NCBI RefSeq assembly: GCF_003024195.1
Contig: NZ_KZ679045.1
Span: 302,412-366,411, forward strand
DNA length: 64,000 bases
Origin: Streptomyces dioscori
GTDB lineage: Bacteria; Actinomycetota; Actinomycetes; Streptomycetales; Streptomycetaceae
Direction of reading: 5' to 3'
Under the pieces are notes generated by a model. It had not been told where the DNA came from, made no database searches, and saw only the letters and a list, made by a program, of their open reading frames with translations. This document shows positions 1 to 8,005 of the stretch, one piece after another. The position numbers and the translations under genes are program-made. Position 1 is the first letter of the stretch; every line of letters begins with the position of its first letter.

Positions 1-119
1 AGCCCCAAGCAGCACCGGGACACACCTCGACCGTACGGAGCCGGTCCCACCCGAGGCATCCGGACCACTCCCGGATCCAGGGTGGGGAAAACCCCCGCAC
101 GGCACCCCAGGGAACGGGT

Positions 120-150
120 TTGCAGGGCACCACCCCGGGCAATGTAGGCT
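120..150 (+). promoter_or_regulatory. candidate promoter of tRNA-Val
   Basis: TTGCAG at 120-125 and TAGGCT at 145-150 are separated by 19 bp. Transcription would start near 157, just before the tRNA. The -10 fits the TANNNT pattern of Streptomyces housekeeping promoters. Positions 1-119 show no gene. Confidence 0.4.
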
Positions 151-163
151 GTCGACTCGTCCC

Positions 164-238
164 GGGCGCGTAGCTCAGCGGTAGAGCGCCGCCCTTACAA
201 GGCGGATGTCGGCGGTTCGAAACCGTCCGCGCCCACCA
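164..238 (+). tRNA. tRNA-Val (anticodon TAC)
   Basis: This is a complete cloverleaf. The acceptor stem GGGCGCG (164-170) pairs with CGCGCCC, followed by discriminator A and an encoded CCA (236-238). The anticodon stem is CCGCC (189-193) / GGCGG (201-205), with loop CTTACAA placing anticodon TAC at 196-198. The T-loop GGTTCGAAACC is present. An integrative element lies immediately downstream. Its core restores the whole 3' half from the anticodon arm onward, so the gene stays functional after integration. Confidence 0.97.
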
Positions 239-242
239 GTCC
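186..242 (+). repeat. attL core, 57-bp direct repeat
   Basis: Identical to 22718-22774. It starts in the anticodon arm of tRNA-Val and runs four bases past the CCA. After one mismatch (C here, G at attR) both copies continue AGGACAC. This is the crossover region used by the integrase. Confidence 0.95.
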
Positions 243-253
243 CAGGACACAGC

Positions 254-297
254 CAAGGCCCAGGTCAACCGGTGTGAGGCCGGATGCCTGGGCCTTG
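254..297 (+). terminator. element-borne terminator downstream of tRNA-Val
   Basis: CAAGGCCCAGG (254-264) pairs with CCTGGGCCTTG (287-297), with an inner CCGG-type stem, followed by ATCTTT. It lies just inside attL, so it belongs to the element. It resembles the native tRNA terminator stranded beyond attR at 22790-22827. It should end tRNA transcription after integration. Confidence 0.7.
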
Positions 298-322
298 ATC
301 TTTGTCGGCGCGTTTCCGCCGC

Positions 323-340
323 CGTGCCACTTACGTGCCA
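323..340 (+). other. candidate left arm-type integrase sites (two 11-nt-spaced repeats)
   Basis: CGTGCCA occurs at 323-329 and 334-340, exactly 11 nt apart, spanning the int stop codon. The same heptamer with the same period occurs three times next to attR (22581-22609). Helically phased repeats on both flanks of the cores suggest arm sites for Int or sites for Xis. Confidence 0.45.
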
Positions 341-1464
341 GAAGGATCCTGCGGAGGCCGCTTGACCTTCCGGATCTGCCCATCGACGTAATCGGCGATC
401 TGATGGTCCCGCCCGTTGACGAGGTGCTGATAGATCAGCGCGGCCCGCACGGACGAGTGCCCCATGCGATGCATCAGCTCTCGCGTGGTCGCCCCACCGG
501 TCGCGGCGAGGGTGTTTCCCGTATGCCGAAGATCGTGGAAGTGGACGTCACCAAGACCGGTCGCATCGAGGGCCCGAAGCCAGATCCGCCGGAAGTTGTT
601 CCGGCGCAGGACACCGCCACGGGCCCCGACGAAGACGAGCCCGGTCCGGCCGGCACTCGCGTGCTCAGCGAGGTGATGAGCCAGCTCCTCGACCAGCGAG
701 GCCGGGAACGCCACGGTGCGAACACCGGCCGCGCTCTTGGGAGCCTTGACCGTGAGACCGTCGGTACGCGTCTCGGCATACGCACGACGGACGGAGACGG
801 TACGGGCCTCCAGGTCGATGTCACGACGCTGCAGAGCAGCCAGCTCGCCGAAGCGGAGCGCCGTGAACGCGGCCAGGAGGATCAGGACGCGGCAGTGCGG
901 CGGAACAGCCTCGGCAAGCCGGTAGACCTCGGGCACGGACAGGAACGGCCGCTCGGTGTGAGTGACCGCCCCGGCGCCCTTGATCCGGCACGGATTGCGC
1001 TGGATCAACCCGTCATCCACCGCCGTATTCATGATGGCGCGGAGGACTTGGTACGACTTGGACACGGTGGCCACGCCGACCCCGGAACCAAGGAGATCCG
1101 TACGCCAGCGCCGTACCTGCGGCGTGGTGATCTCTCGCAACGGGACCGCGCGGAAGGTCGGAAGGATGTGCAGCTTGAGCACGCCAGCGTTGCGTTCCCG
1201 AGTGGTCGCGGCGTAGTCGCGATCCTTGAACCAGGACTCCGCGAAGTCCCCGAAGACCTCAGTGACGTCAGGGTTCTGCCAGTTGCCGTCAAGGATCTCG
1301 GCCTCTTGTTTGACGAGCCAGCGGTCCGCGTCGGTCTGCGTGGCAAACGTCTTGTCCGCCGTGCGCATCAGACCGTCCGGGCCCCGGTAGCGGGCCTGGA
1401 AGCGCCCCGAGGGCAGCTTGCGTACGGATCCGAAGCGGCGACGGCGCCCTTTGGCGTTGGGCAT
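331..1464 (-). CDS. int: tyrosine site-specific integrase
   Basis: A 377-aa tyrosine recombinase that integrates and excises the element at tRNA-Val. The N-terminus (about 10-60) has the basic AP2-like arm-binding domain with the pattern GSVRKLPSGRFQARYRG. A SAM-like core-binding domain spans about 70-165. The catalytic domain carries Arg204 (TALRFGE), a Lys near 240-243, His310-x-x-Arg313 (FHDLRHT), His336 (GHSS) and the nucleophile Tyr345, so the active set is complete. Its ATG overlaps the stop of the excisionase gene by one base (TGATG), implying translational coupling. It is the gene closest to attL. Confidence 0.96.
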   Translation of the reverse strand: MPNAKGRRRRFGSVRKLPSGRFQARYRGPDGLMRTADKTFATQTDADRWLVKQEAEILDGNWQNPDVTEVFGDFAESWFKDRDYAATTRERNAGVLKLHILPTFRAVPLREITTPQVRRWRTDLLGSGVGVATVSKSYQVLRAIMNTAVDDGLIQRNPCRIKGAGAVTHTERPFLSVPEVYRLAEAVPPHCRVLILLAAFTALRFGELAALQRRDIDLEARTVSVRRAYAETRTDGLTVKAPKSAAGVRTVAFPASLVEELAHHLAEHASAGRTGLVFVGARGGVLRRNNFRRIWLRALDATGLGDVHFHDLRHTGNTLAATGGATTRELMHRMGHSSVRAALIYQHLVNGRDHQIADYVDGQIRKVKRPPQDPSGT

Positions 1465-1676
1465 CAGGCCACCGCCCTGAGGCGCGAGGTACGACCGGTG
1501 ATCGGCTCCACGGTGTGCGCCGCCACGAAGGCGTCCACAGCACTTTCGGGGATGCGGACGTGACGGCCGACCTTGACGAAGGTGATGCGCCGCTCGGCGA
1601 TCAGGCGTCGAGGGAAGCGGGCCGTCGTACCGAGCAGCTCGGCGACCTGGTCAACGCTGAGGTAGCGGTCTCTCAT
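1464..1676 (-). CDS. xis: excisionase (helix-turn-helix, MerR-like Xis)
   Basis: A 70-aa protein with the excisionase-type winged helix pattern: YLSVDQVAELLGT, then RLIAERRITFVKVGRHVRIPESAVDAFV. This is the usual form of AICE Xis proteins, which bend attL/attR DNA and bias Int toward excision. It overlaps rep upstream (stop of rep at 1673) and int downstream by one base. Rep, Xis and Int are therefore probably made from one transcript. Confidence 0.9.
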   Translation of the reverse strand: MRDRYLSVDQVAELLGTTARFPRRLIAERRITFVKVGRHVRIPESAVDAFVAAHTVEPITGRTSRLRAVA

Positions 1677-3052
1677 ACTGCGGCTCCTTCCGTGGCGCGT
1701 TGGTCGCGTAGGGCTTCGCGTGCGGTTTCACGGTTGAGTTGCAGGTCCCGGGCGATGGTGGCGGCGAGTGCGGATTCGCCAGGGGTGTGGCCGTGCCCGG
1801 CGTACTGCCAGTCGGCCAGGACAAGGACGGTGTCCGGCTCGACGTCGTCCAGGCCGAGTGCTCGGCGTTCCTGCTCGGCACGGAAGTCGGCACGGGCCCG
1901 CCGGAGCTCCCCGAGGGTGGTCGAGTAGCGCCGGGACTTGGAGGAGAAGTGGCCGCGGAAGCCGAGCATGTGAGCCCAGGCCCAGAGCCGCCGGTCCGGG
2001 TACAGCGGGTCGAGTCGCTTGCACGCTTCGATCAGGCTGCGGGTGTGGTCGGGAACGCCGTGGCGGTCGAGTTCGGAGAGTTCGCCAATACGGCGGTCGA
2101 TGGAGCCGGTGTTCTCGGCGGCTTTGGTGGCGTACTTGGCAACGTACGAGGCCACCGCTTGTTCAGTGATGTCGGAGCCGTCGCCGAACGCTTTCACGGG
2201 CCGTACGTCGAGCTGAGTGCCCCAGCGGAAGGTGCGGGTGGGCTCGTCCTCGATGGCAGGCACGGAGACAGAGGTGTAGGAGTGCGCCGCGGCGGCCTCG
2301 ATGGCATCCGAGAGCAGGCCCGCCGAGGCCCAGGACGGGGGCGGGGTGTCAGGTCCGTCCGGGCCGTCGATGCGGATGACGGCGTGGAAGTGCAGGGCGC
2401 CGCGCTTCTGGAACTCGGCGACCTTTCCGTACGAGAGCCGAGCGACCTCCTTGAGTTCGCGTTGGGTGAGGCCGGCACGGGCGGCAATCTCGCGGCGGAG
2501 TCGGTTGGTGAAGCGCTGCCACAGCTGTCCGGCGCAGTTGTTGAACAGGACGGCGCCCGCGTAGTCGTACGTCTTCGGATCGAGTGCCGTGCCGAGCGCG
2601 GGGGCATCGGACGCGTGGCGGGTGCCGCAGCGGCAGGAGCCCCGGTCGGGACGGTTGTGGACCGGTCCGAAGGACGGAGCGGTGAGGGTGGCGAAGACGC
2701 GGGGGTGATCGCGAACGGTGGCGGGGATGTCTCGGCGGTCGTCCCCAGCCAGGCCCGCGCGGATGAGGTGGTACGTGTCTCCGGCGTATGTCCAGGCGCA
2801 GGAGGGGCAGCGGGAGGCACGGCGGTTTCCGCAGGCGACGCGGAGCCGTCCGCCGGGCTCGGTCTCGGTCGAGTAGCGGTGCAGGGTCTCGCCGGTCGTC
2901 TTGTCCTTGGCGAGGGTCCAGCCGGTGAGGTGGATCGGGTCGGCGCAGCCGCCGGAACGGCGAATCTGGTCCTGCCAGCGGTCGAAGTCGTCGGCCGAAG
3001 CCACCCTCAGCAGGTCGCCGAGGGTGATCGGGTTGAGGAGGACGTCAGGCAC
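1673..3052 (-). CDS. RepSA-type rolling-circle replication initiator
   Basis: A 459-aa protein from a GTG at 3052 preceded by GGGGAGG. The open frame extends upstream to 3178, but that part is Pro/Ala-rich and overlaps another gene. The family nicks the element's double-strand origin to start rolling-circle replication of the excised circle. Visible signs are a paired-Cys motif (CGNRRASRCPSCAWTY), an HFH metal motif of the HUH type (GALHFHAVIRIDG) and a YVAKYATK segment with the Tyr/Lys of the nicking motif. It overlaps the Cys-rich gene upstream by 8 bases and xis downstream by 4. Confidence 0.9.
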   Translation of the reverse strand: MPDVLLNPITLGDLLRVASADDFDRWQDQIRRSGGCADPIHLTGWTLAKDKTTGETLHRYSTETEPGGRLRVACGNRRASRCPSCAWTYAGDTYHLIRAGLAGDDRRDIPATVRDHPRVFATLTAPSFGPVHNRPDRGSCRCGTRHASDAPALGTALDPKTYDYAGAVLFNNCAGQLWQRFTNRLRREIAARAGLTQRELKEVARLSYGKVAEFQKRGALHFHAVIRIDGPDGPDTPPPSWASAGLLSDAIEAAAAHSYTSVSVPAIEDEPTRTFRWGTQLDVRPVKAFGDGSDITEQAVASYVAKYATKAAENTGSIDRRIGELSELDRHGVPDHTRSLIEACKRLDPLYPDRRLWAWAHMLGFRGHFSSKSRRYSTTLGELRRARADFRAEQERRALGLDDVEPDTVLVLADWQYAGHGHTPGESALAATIARDLQLNRETAREALRDQRATEGAAV

Positions 3053-3230
3053 GGGCGCCCTCCCCTGCGGTCGAGCGGCGGGAGGTACCGGTGCCGTGGC
3101 AGGACGGGCAGTTGGCGGTGATGATCCGCAGGTGGCCGTGCCGGTCACGTCCGCCGAGGGTGATGGCGACGGAGGCATGACCGTTGCAGTTCGAGCAGAT
3201 GTGAGCCTGCGGGTGGCTGTGCGGGGGCAT
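3045..3230 (-). CDS. small Cys-pair protein of the element
   Basis: A 61-aa protein starting at ATG 3230 with an upstream GGAAGGAA. It has two CxxC pairs (ICSNCNGH and NCPSCHGTG), suggesting one bound zinc. Small zinc-ribbon-like genes directly before rep are a recurrent feature of pSAM2/SLP1-like elements, but no function is established. The frame overlaps the rep start by 8 bases, suggesting coupled translation. Confidence 0.75.
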   Translation of the reverse strand: MPPHSHPQAHICSNCNGHASVAITLGGRDRHGHLRIITANCPSCHGTGTSRRSTAGEGARA

Positions 3231-3318
3231 GCTGGGGGTTCCTTCCGGTTGCGAGATCGGAGAGGGGCACGGCTCCCGGGCGGCGGAGACTTGGCGGTTG
3301 AGGCCGCCCGGGAGTCGG

Positions 3319-3627
3319 TCAGCGGTGCTTCGCCTCGGTCGTGATGAGCGAGCGGATGACCAAGGCGCAGATAGCGACGGACGCACCAGTGATGGCGACC
3401 GCCAGGAGCATCGAGACGAGTACGGCGCCGACGACCAGGACGACGGCCGTGCCGCTACCGACGAGGGCGACGACGGCGCCAGGGGTGAGCTGAACAGTCG
3501 GCCGAGTTGGAGCAACGGGCGCGGGGGCAGTCGGAGTGTGCTGGATGACAGCCGTCGGCTCGATGACGGCGGGCGGGGTGATGAAGCCGGTGGGCTGCGG
3601 CATGGCCGGGATCTTCGGGCGGAACAT
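3319..3627 (-). CDS. SpdD-type mobile element spread protein
   Basis: A 102-aa protein with the typical opening MFRPKIPAMPQPTGF, a Pro/Thr/Val-rich stretch, then a long hydrophobic region (about 50-92) able to form one or two membrane helices. SpdD proteins act with other Spd proteins in the intramycelial spread of conjugative elements in Streptomyces (family knowledge). It belongs to a minus-strand run of small transfer genes between the DUF2637 protein and rep. Confidence 0.85.
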   Translation of the reverse strand: MFRPKIPAMPQPTGFITPPAVIEPTAVIQHTPTAPAPVAPTRPTVQLTPGAVVALVGSGTAVVLVVGAVLVSMLLAVAITGASVAICALVIRSLITTEAKHR

Positions 3628-3651
3628 CGGCGGATTTCCCTTCGGGACGGG

Positions 3652-3807
3652 TTACTTGACGGCGGTGTCTATGACCGGGGCGAGGAGGCTGTCCGCGATG
3701 AGGTAGCCGCCGAGGAGCAGCACCAGGACCAACCAGAGCGGCGGGCGGATGAGCTTGACGCCGAGGTAGCCGACGGCGGCAAGGGCGAGCCAGAGCGGGA
3801 CGTCCAC
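3652..3807 (-). CDS. small hydrophobic mobile element transfer protein
   Basis: A 51-aa, almost entirely hydrophobic protein (MDVPLWLALAAVGYLGVKL, then PPLWLVLVLLLGGYLIADSL) with two predicted membrane helices. The start is GTG 3807, with AGGAG 8 bases upstream. A longer reading from 3912 gives an Arg-rich, unlikely N-terminus. Position and size match the tiny membrane spread proteins of AICEs; its exact role is unknown. Confidence 0.75.
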   Translation of the reverse strand: MDVPLWLALAAVGYLGVKLIRPPLWLVLVLLLGGYLIADSLLAPVIDTAVK

Positions 3808-3818
3808 GGGGCGGGCTC

Positions 3819-4010
3819 CTATCGGACCGTGCAGCGGTGGGTACGGGCGGCGAGCTGGGCGGCGGTCGCGCTGCCGTGGTCGGCGGACCAGCCGCACCGG
3901 TCGTTCGTGCACACAGCGGCGTGCTTGGTCTGGCCGTTGCGGTCACGGTGGGTGCCGATCTGCACGGGCCCGATCCGCATCACGGAGTGGAAGTGGTCGC
4001 GAGCAGGCAT
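3819..4010 (-). CDS. small mobile element transfer protein with Cys/His
   Basis: A 63-aa protein from ATG 4010, with AAGGGAG upstream. It contains HAAVCTNDRCGW and a C-terminal THRCTVR, so it may bind a metal. This gene type is common in the small-gene stretch of pSAM2/SLP1-like elements, where it is labelled a transfer or spread protein. It sits between the DUF2637 gene and the 51-aa membrane protein. Confidence 0.75.
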   Translation of the reverse strand: MPARDHFHSVMRIGPVQIGTHRDRNGQTKHAAVCTNDRCGWSADHGSATAAQLAARTHRCTVR

Positions 4011-4031
4011 GTCGGTGGCGCTCCCTTCTGA

Positions 4032-4736
4032 TCAGGCGAGTTGGGCGGCGATGGCATGGGCGAGCTGGGGTGGAACGCCGAGGCGTGCGCGCAGGGTGTC
4101 GAGGTCAATCCGGGTGCCGGTGCGGGCGTGGTGGTCGGCGGCGACTTTCCGGGCGTGGTCGACCAACGCGGCCGGAACCGGCGGGGCCGCGGTGACGGGC
4201 AAAGCCGGGGCAGGTTCCGGAACTGGGACCGGACCAGCGGCAGAGAGCGCGGGAATTTCCTCGGACTCGGGCACCGCGGCTGGTACGGATCCCGACGCAG
4301 GCGAGGCGACTGGTTCGGGGCAGGTCTCGGACTCCGGTGCAGCGGCCGGCGCTTCGGGCGCCGCCGGGTGATCGGTGTTGGAGTGAGCCAGGAGCGTGCC
4401 GCCCATGAAAGCCAGGGCAGGCCAGGCGGCGACGAGGATGCTCAGCCAGGCCGGGACCCGGTCGAGGTCGAGGAGCCCGGCGGTGGCGATGTTGGCGCCG
4501 AGCGAGGCGACCAGTGCGATGACGAACCAGCACCAGGCCAGCCGGGACGGCCCGTCGGAGCGCAGTCGTCGCCAGGCGGCGACCAGGAGCAGGTCAACGC
4601 TGATCGGGTAGGCCCAGGCTTTCCAGCCGCTCTGTCCGGCAGCGGCGGCCAGGTCGTGCAGGTGGGCGAAGGAGAGCGCCCCGGCAATGACGGCTTGGAC
4701 GAGTACGGCGTCGACTCGGAGGGCGGGGCGGGCCAT
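4032..4736 (-). CDS. DUF2637 membrane protein, SpdB-type spread protein
   Basis: A 234-aa protein starting at ATG 4736 behind GGAAGGAG; the frame extends six codons further. Residues 1-130 carry the DUF2637 pattern with four hydrophobic helices, including HLHDLAAAAGQSGWKAWAYPISVDLLLVAA. A Pro/Ala/Glu-rich linker follows, then a small C-terminal helical region (RIDLDTLRARLGVPPQLAHAIAAQL) that may bind DNA. SpdB proteins assist spread of transferred plasmids along the mycelium. The gene lies directly downstream of the translocase. Confidence 0.85.
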   Translation of the reverse strand: MARPALRVDAVLVQAVIAGALSFAHLHDLAAAAGQSGWKAWAYPISVDLLLVAAWRRLRSDGPSRLAWCWFVIALVASLGANIATAGLLDLDRVPAWLSILVAAWPALAFMGGTLLAHSNTDHPAAPEAPAAAPESETCPEPVASPASGSVPAAVPESEEIPALSAAGPVPVPEPAPALPVTAAPPVPAALVDHARKVAADHHARTGTRIDLDTLRARLGVPPQLAHAIAAQLA

Positions 4737-4820
4737 CACGGCTCCTTCCGGCAATGAGGCATGGAGGGGGTAGGGACCTAGCGCGAGGGACGGTCGCGCC
4801 GACCGGGAGTGCAGAGAGGA

Positions 4821-6176
4821 TCAAGCGGTGGCGGAGGCCGTCTTGGACAGCGGCACTCGGGCCGAGGGCAGCGGAGCGACCACGGGCCGGAAGGGCTCCA
4901 GGGCGGGCAGGTCAGGGGTCCGGTCGGCGTGCTTGTTGCAGATGTTCACGGCTTGGCGCAGCGAGGTGTGCGGGGCGCGGATGCGGGCCCAGCCGCCTGA
5001 GGAGTCGCCGGTGACGGCGATGCCGGGGGTGTCGGTGGGGATCTGGATGGCGGCGAGGACGGCGTCCGGGGCGATGTCGCCGAAGGCCATGTTTGCGGAG
5101 GCTTCGTCGTTGACGCGGTGCGCGGTGCGACCGGTGAGTTGAGCGCGGAGCATGGTGATGCCCTTGCCGAGTTCGGAGCCGAAGCGCTGCCCGCAGATCT
5201 CCAGGTAGATCCCGGAAGCACGGCCGAGCTGGGCGAGCCGGACCAGGGCGGTGACGATGCGATCCCGGCGCTTTTCCTCGTCCTTGGTGGCGAACAGGGC
5301 GAGTTCGGCGACCTCGTCGACCAGGACGACGACCGGGACCGGACGCATGTCGGCGGGCAGGTCCCAGATGTCGGCGGCGATCTGTGCGTCCGGGACGTTG
5401 ACGCTGATGCGCTGCTGGGCGCGGATGAGTTGGTAGACGTCTTCCATGTGCGTCACGAGTGCTTCGAGGAGTTCGAGGGCGGTGTCCGGGTTGTCGGCGA
5501 GGGCGGAGAAACGCCGGGCGAGCGGGAAGAGCTCGACGCCCTGCTTGCAGTCGATGCCGACCAAGGCGACGTCCTGCGCGGCGAGTCCGGCAACGAGGTT
5601 GCGCTGATACACGGACTTCCCTGACTCGGTGGCGCCGAGCGTGAGCCCGTGCGGCACGGCCCGGTAGTCGCGGTAGTGGACCGAGCCGTCTTCACGTAAC
5701 GCGACCGGTACCCGCATAGGCTTGGTGTCGGCGGTGGCCGGCATCTGTACTCGCTTGAGCACGTCGTAGCCGGTCATGCGTACCTCCACCACGCCGGAGC
5801 GCAGCTCACGAGAGGTCACGCCGTACATGCCGAACGAGTGGCGGAGCCGGTCCGACGCGGCCGAGACGTCGAAGGCGTCCTGACCCGGGCGGAGCTTGAG
5901 ACGCAGTACCAGGCCCGTACGGGTGGGCCGGACCCGCAAGATGCGCGGAACCCGGGACTCCGGCACCGGTCGGTTGGCGATCCGGGCCAGGGCCAGGCGC
6001 CACCGGGAGGGTGGCACCGTCAGCCCGCAGGCGTCCATGACCGAGACGTAGCGGACCAGGACCCGCAGGACAGCGAAGGTGACGCCGAAGGCCAGCCAGT
6101 ACCAGGCGGGGCGCCGCCACCGCAGAAGACCCGCAGCGGCGACGACCAGCACCAGGGCGATCAGGAAGGCAGTCAT
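4821..6176 (-). CDS. FtsK/SpoIIIE-type DNA translocase (conjugal transfer protein)
   Basis: A 451-aa protein from ATG 6176. Two N-terminal membrane helices (about 3-19 and 25-45) are followed by a cytosolic ATPase with Walker A GATESGKS (181-188) and Walker B VVVLVDE (282-288). This is the TraSA/TraB type of translocase, which forms a hexameric pore and moves double-stranded plasmid DNA between hyphae (family knowledge). The start overlaps no neighbour but lies 2 bases before the stop of the SCO3933-family gene, so the two are co-transcribed. Both nucleotide-binding motifs look intact. Confidence 0.93.
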   Translation of the reverse strand: MTAFLIALVLVVAAAGLLRWRRPAWYWLAFGVTFAVLRVLVRYVSVMDACGLTVPPSRWRLALARIANRPVPESRVPRILRVRPTRTGLVLRLKLRPGQDAFDVSAASDRLRHSFGMYGVTSRELRSGVVEVRMTGYDVLKRVQMPATADTKPMRVPVALREDGSVHYRDYRAVPHGLTLGATESGKSVYQRNLVAGLAAQDVALVGIDCKQGVELFPLARRFSALADNPDTALELLEALVTHMEDVYQLIRAQQRISVNVPDAQIAADIWDLPADMRPVPVVVLVDEVAELALFATKDEEKRRDRIVTALVRLAQLGRASGIYLEICGQRFGSELGKGITMLRAQLTGRTAHRVNDEASANMAFGDIAPDAVLAAIQIPTDTPGIAVTGDSSGGWARIRAPHTSLRQAVNICNKHADRTPDLPALEPFRPVVAPLPSARVPLSKTASATA

Positions 6177-6178
6177 GA

Positions 6179-6535
6179 TCAGGCCGCCTGCGAAGCCGAG
6201 CCCGCGACAGCCAGCGAGGTGACCGCGACCACGCGGAAGGCGATGCCGTGACGCTTCTGACCGTTGAACTCGTTCTCCCACGGCCGGGCGATCAGACCGG
6301 TCAGAGCGACCGGGGTGCCCATGACCAGTTCCTCGGAGACGCCCGACTCAGGAACGGTCAGAGAAAGGATCTCCACCTCGTTGTTGGCCGCGAACATCAC
6401 GTCCACGGTCAGCAGCTTCGCGCCGGTCTCGGCGTCCATGGCGATCTCACCGGTCCGGCGGTCCTTCAGCTTCGTCTGCGGAGCCTTGGCGACCATCACG
6501 GTGGCGTTGGAAGTGTCGACGGGGATCTGACGCAT
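6179..6535 (-). CDS. SCO3933-family regulatory protein
   Basis: A 118-aa protein (MRQIPVDTSNATVMVAKAP at the start), the first gene of the long minus-strand block. The family is typical of Streptomyces integrative elements and is usually annotated as a regulatory protein immediately upstream of the tra gene. No helix-turn-helix is evident; it is mostly beta-rich, so direct DNA binding is uncertain. The element's main candidate promoter (6665-6694) lies about 125 bases upstream. Confidence 0.85.
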   Translation of the reverse strand: MRQIPVDTSNATVMVAKAPQTKLKDRRTGEIAMDAETGAKLLTVDVMFAANNEVEILSLTVPESGVSEELVMGTPVALTGLIARPWENEFNGQKRHGIAFRVVAVTSLAVAGSASQAA

Positions 6536-6649
6536 TATGGAACTACCTCTCTGAGGGTGGGAGCGGCGTGCTTACTTGGCGGTGGGGACGCCGCTCCTGT
6601 GCGTTGACGGGTGGCCCGCAGCAAAGCCGTAGGCACTCACACCGTCCAT

Positions 6650-6694
6650 CTGGTGCGCACCAGTAGATTGCAACTGGTGCGCACCAGAAGTCAA
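6650..6694 (-). promoter_or_regulatory. candidate operon promoter with two identical palindromic operators
   Basis: On the minus strand, TTGACT (6689-6694) and CAATCT (6665-6670) are spaced by 18 bp. The perfect palindrome CTGGTGCGCACCAG fills the spacer (6674-6687), and an identical copy (6650-6663) covers the predicted transcription start. Centre-to-centre distance is 24 bp. Downstream lies the SCO3933/tra/spd/rep/xis/int block. A dimeric repressor bound here would block initiation. The nearest candidates are the XRE/TPR and GntR-Nudix proteins. Confidence 0.65.
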
Positions 6695-6874
6695 GTGCCG
6701 TAGCGACTCCGGTGGTGCAACTCGCTTTACTGCGACACTTCTAGAGAAGCGCTCACGCCAACGAATCGGTAGCCAACAGGGGTTAACACCCGTCTCGTTA
6801 ACCCCTGCCGACCTGCACCGATGTGAGGCATGCTGCTGTTACGGCTCAACACCCCATGCGGAGCGGCACAGGTG

Positions 6875-8005
6875 ATGAACGGACTCAAGACAGCAAGAAG
6901 CGCGCGCGAATGGTCGCAAGAGCGTCTGGTTCGCGAGATCGAACGTCATGCGCGTCAGCACATGCTCAGCGTCGCGTCGACAGCGAGCCTGCGCGTGTAC
7001 GTCTCGGAGTGGGAGAACGGCCGGCGAGCCATCTCGACCCGGTACGCAAGCATCCTCCGCGTCCTCCTGGGCGTCACGGACGACGAGTTGACCGGCAAGC
7101 CGGAGGCACCACCCACCGGCTCCGCAGTCGACGGCTACGACGAACTCATGAGCCGTATCGACGCAGCCCGCAACGTCAGCCAGACCATGGTGAAGACGTT
7201 CATGGACCAGACCGAACTACTGCGGACCATCGACCGGCAGCTCGGTGCGGCAAGCCTTGTCGACCAGATGACCGCACACCTGTCGACGCTGGAAGACGCC
7301 CTCACGTTCGCCGTACTGCCCGAGACGCGACGCCCGGTAGCCGTGGCGTTAGCCGGAGCGGCGACGCTGGCGGCATGGCAGGCACTCGACGTCGGCGCAG
7401 TCGAACGAGCTTGGCGTCACTATGAGTTGGGCAAGCGGGCCGCCCAGGAGGCGGACGAGCCGATGTATCTGGCTCATGCCACCGCGGAGCAGGCGTACGT
7501 ACTCTGCGATGCCGGCCGGGCCCCGATGGCTGTCGAGTTGGTGCGAGACGCGCAGCGACTCGGCGGCTCGGCGATGTCCCCGCGGCTCAGGGCATGGCTG
7601 TACGCGGCCGAAGCCGAGATTTGCGCAAGAGCAGGGCTCCAGAATGAGTGCCGTCGCGCACTCGACAACGCGATAAAATGCCTACCGTCGGGCGAGGAAG
7701 CCCGCGACCCCGACATGCTGAGCATCTTCCTCAACGGCGGTCACCTGGCCAGGTGGCGAGGCAACGCACTGGCCCTGATAGGCGACGAGGAAGCGGTAGG
7801 CAGCCTCTACACCGCCTTGGAAGCGACCGACCCGACGTTCATCCGGGCCTCAGCAGGACTGCGCTGTGATCTCGCGCAGGCGCACGTGGCCCGCGGCGAG
7901 TACGACCAGGCACACGAGCACCTGCGCCAAGCCCGCTTGGTGGCAAGCCGTACGGGGTCCGTGCGTCACCGCCGCCGCATCGAACAGCTCACCCAGCGGC
8001 TGTAG
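6875..8005 (+). CDS. XRE-type regulator with TPR-like C-terminus
   Basis: A 376-aa protein from ATG 6875 (MNGLKTARSAREWSQERLV); the frame also allows ATG 6830. The N-terminal helix-turn-helix (about 1-65, ending WENGRRAISTRYASILRVLLG) is followed by a long alpha-helical region (about 130-375) with TPR-like repeats (AWRHYELGKRAAQEADE, AYVLCDAGRAPMAVEL). This architecture often senses a peptide or small ligand. It is divergent from the tra-rep-int block and is a likely controller of it. Its 3' end overlaps the convergent Nudix gene by 17 bases. Confidence 0.85.
   Translation: MNGLKTARSAREWSQERLVREIERHARQHMLSVASTASLRVYVSEWENGRRAISTRYASILRVLLGVTDDELTGKPEAPPTGSAVDGYDELMSRIDAARNVSQTMVKTFMDQTELLRTIDRQLGAASLVDQMTAHLSTLEDALTFAVLPETRRPVAVALAGAATLAAWQALDVGAVERAWRHYELGKRAAQEADEPMYLAHATAEQAYVLCDAGRAPMAVELVRDAQRLGGSAMSPRLRAWLYAAEAEICARAGLQNECRRALDNAIKCLPSGEEARDPDMLSIFLNGGHLARWRGNALALIGDEEAVGSLYTALEATDPTFIRASAGLRCDLAQAHVARGEYDQAHEHLRQARLVASRTGSVRHRRRIEQLTQRL

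Noticed and set aside
274..1563. Long plus-strand frame opposite int/xis
   Set aside because: Mirror frame of the integrase; the minus strand carries a complete tyrosine recombinase with all catalytic residues.
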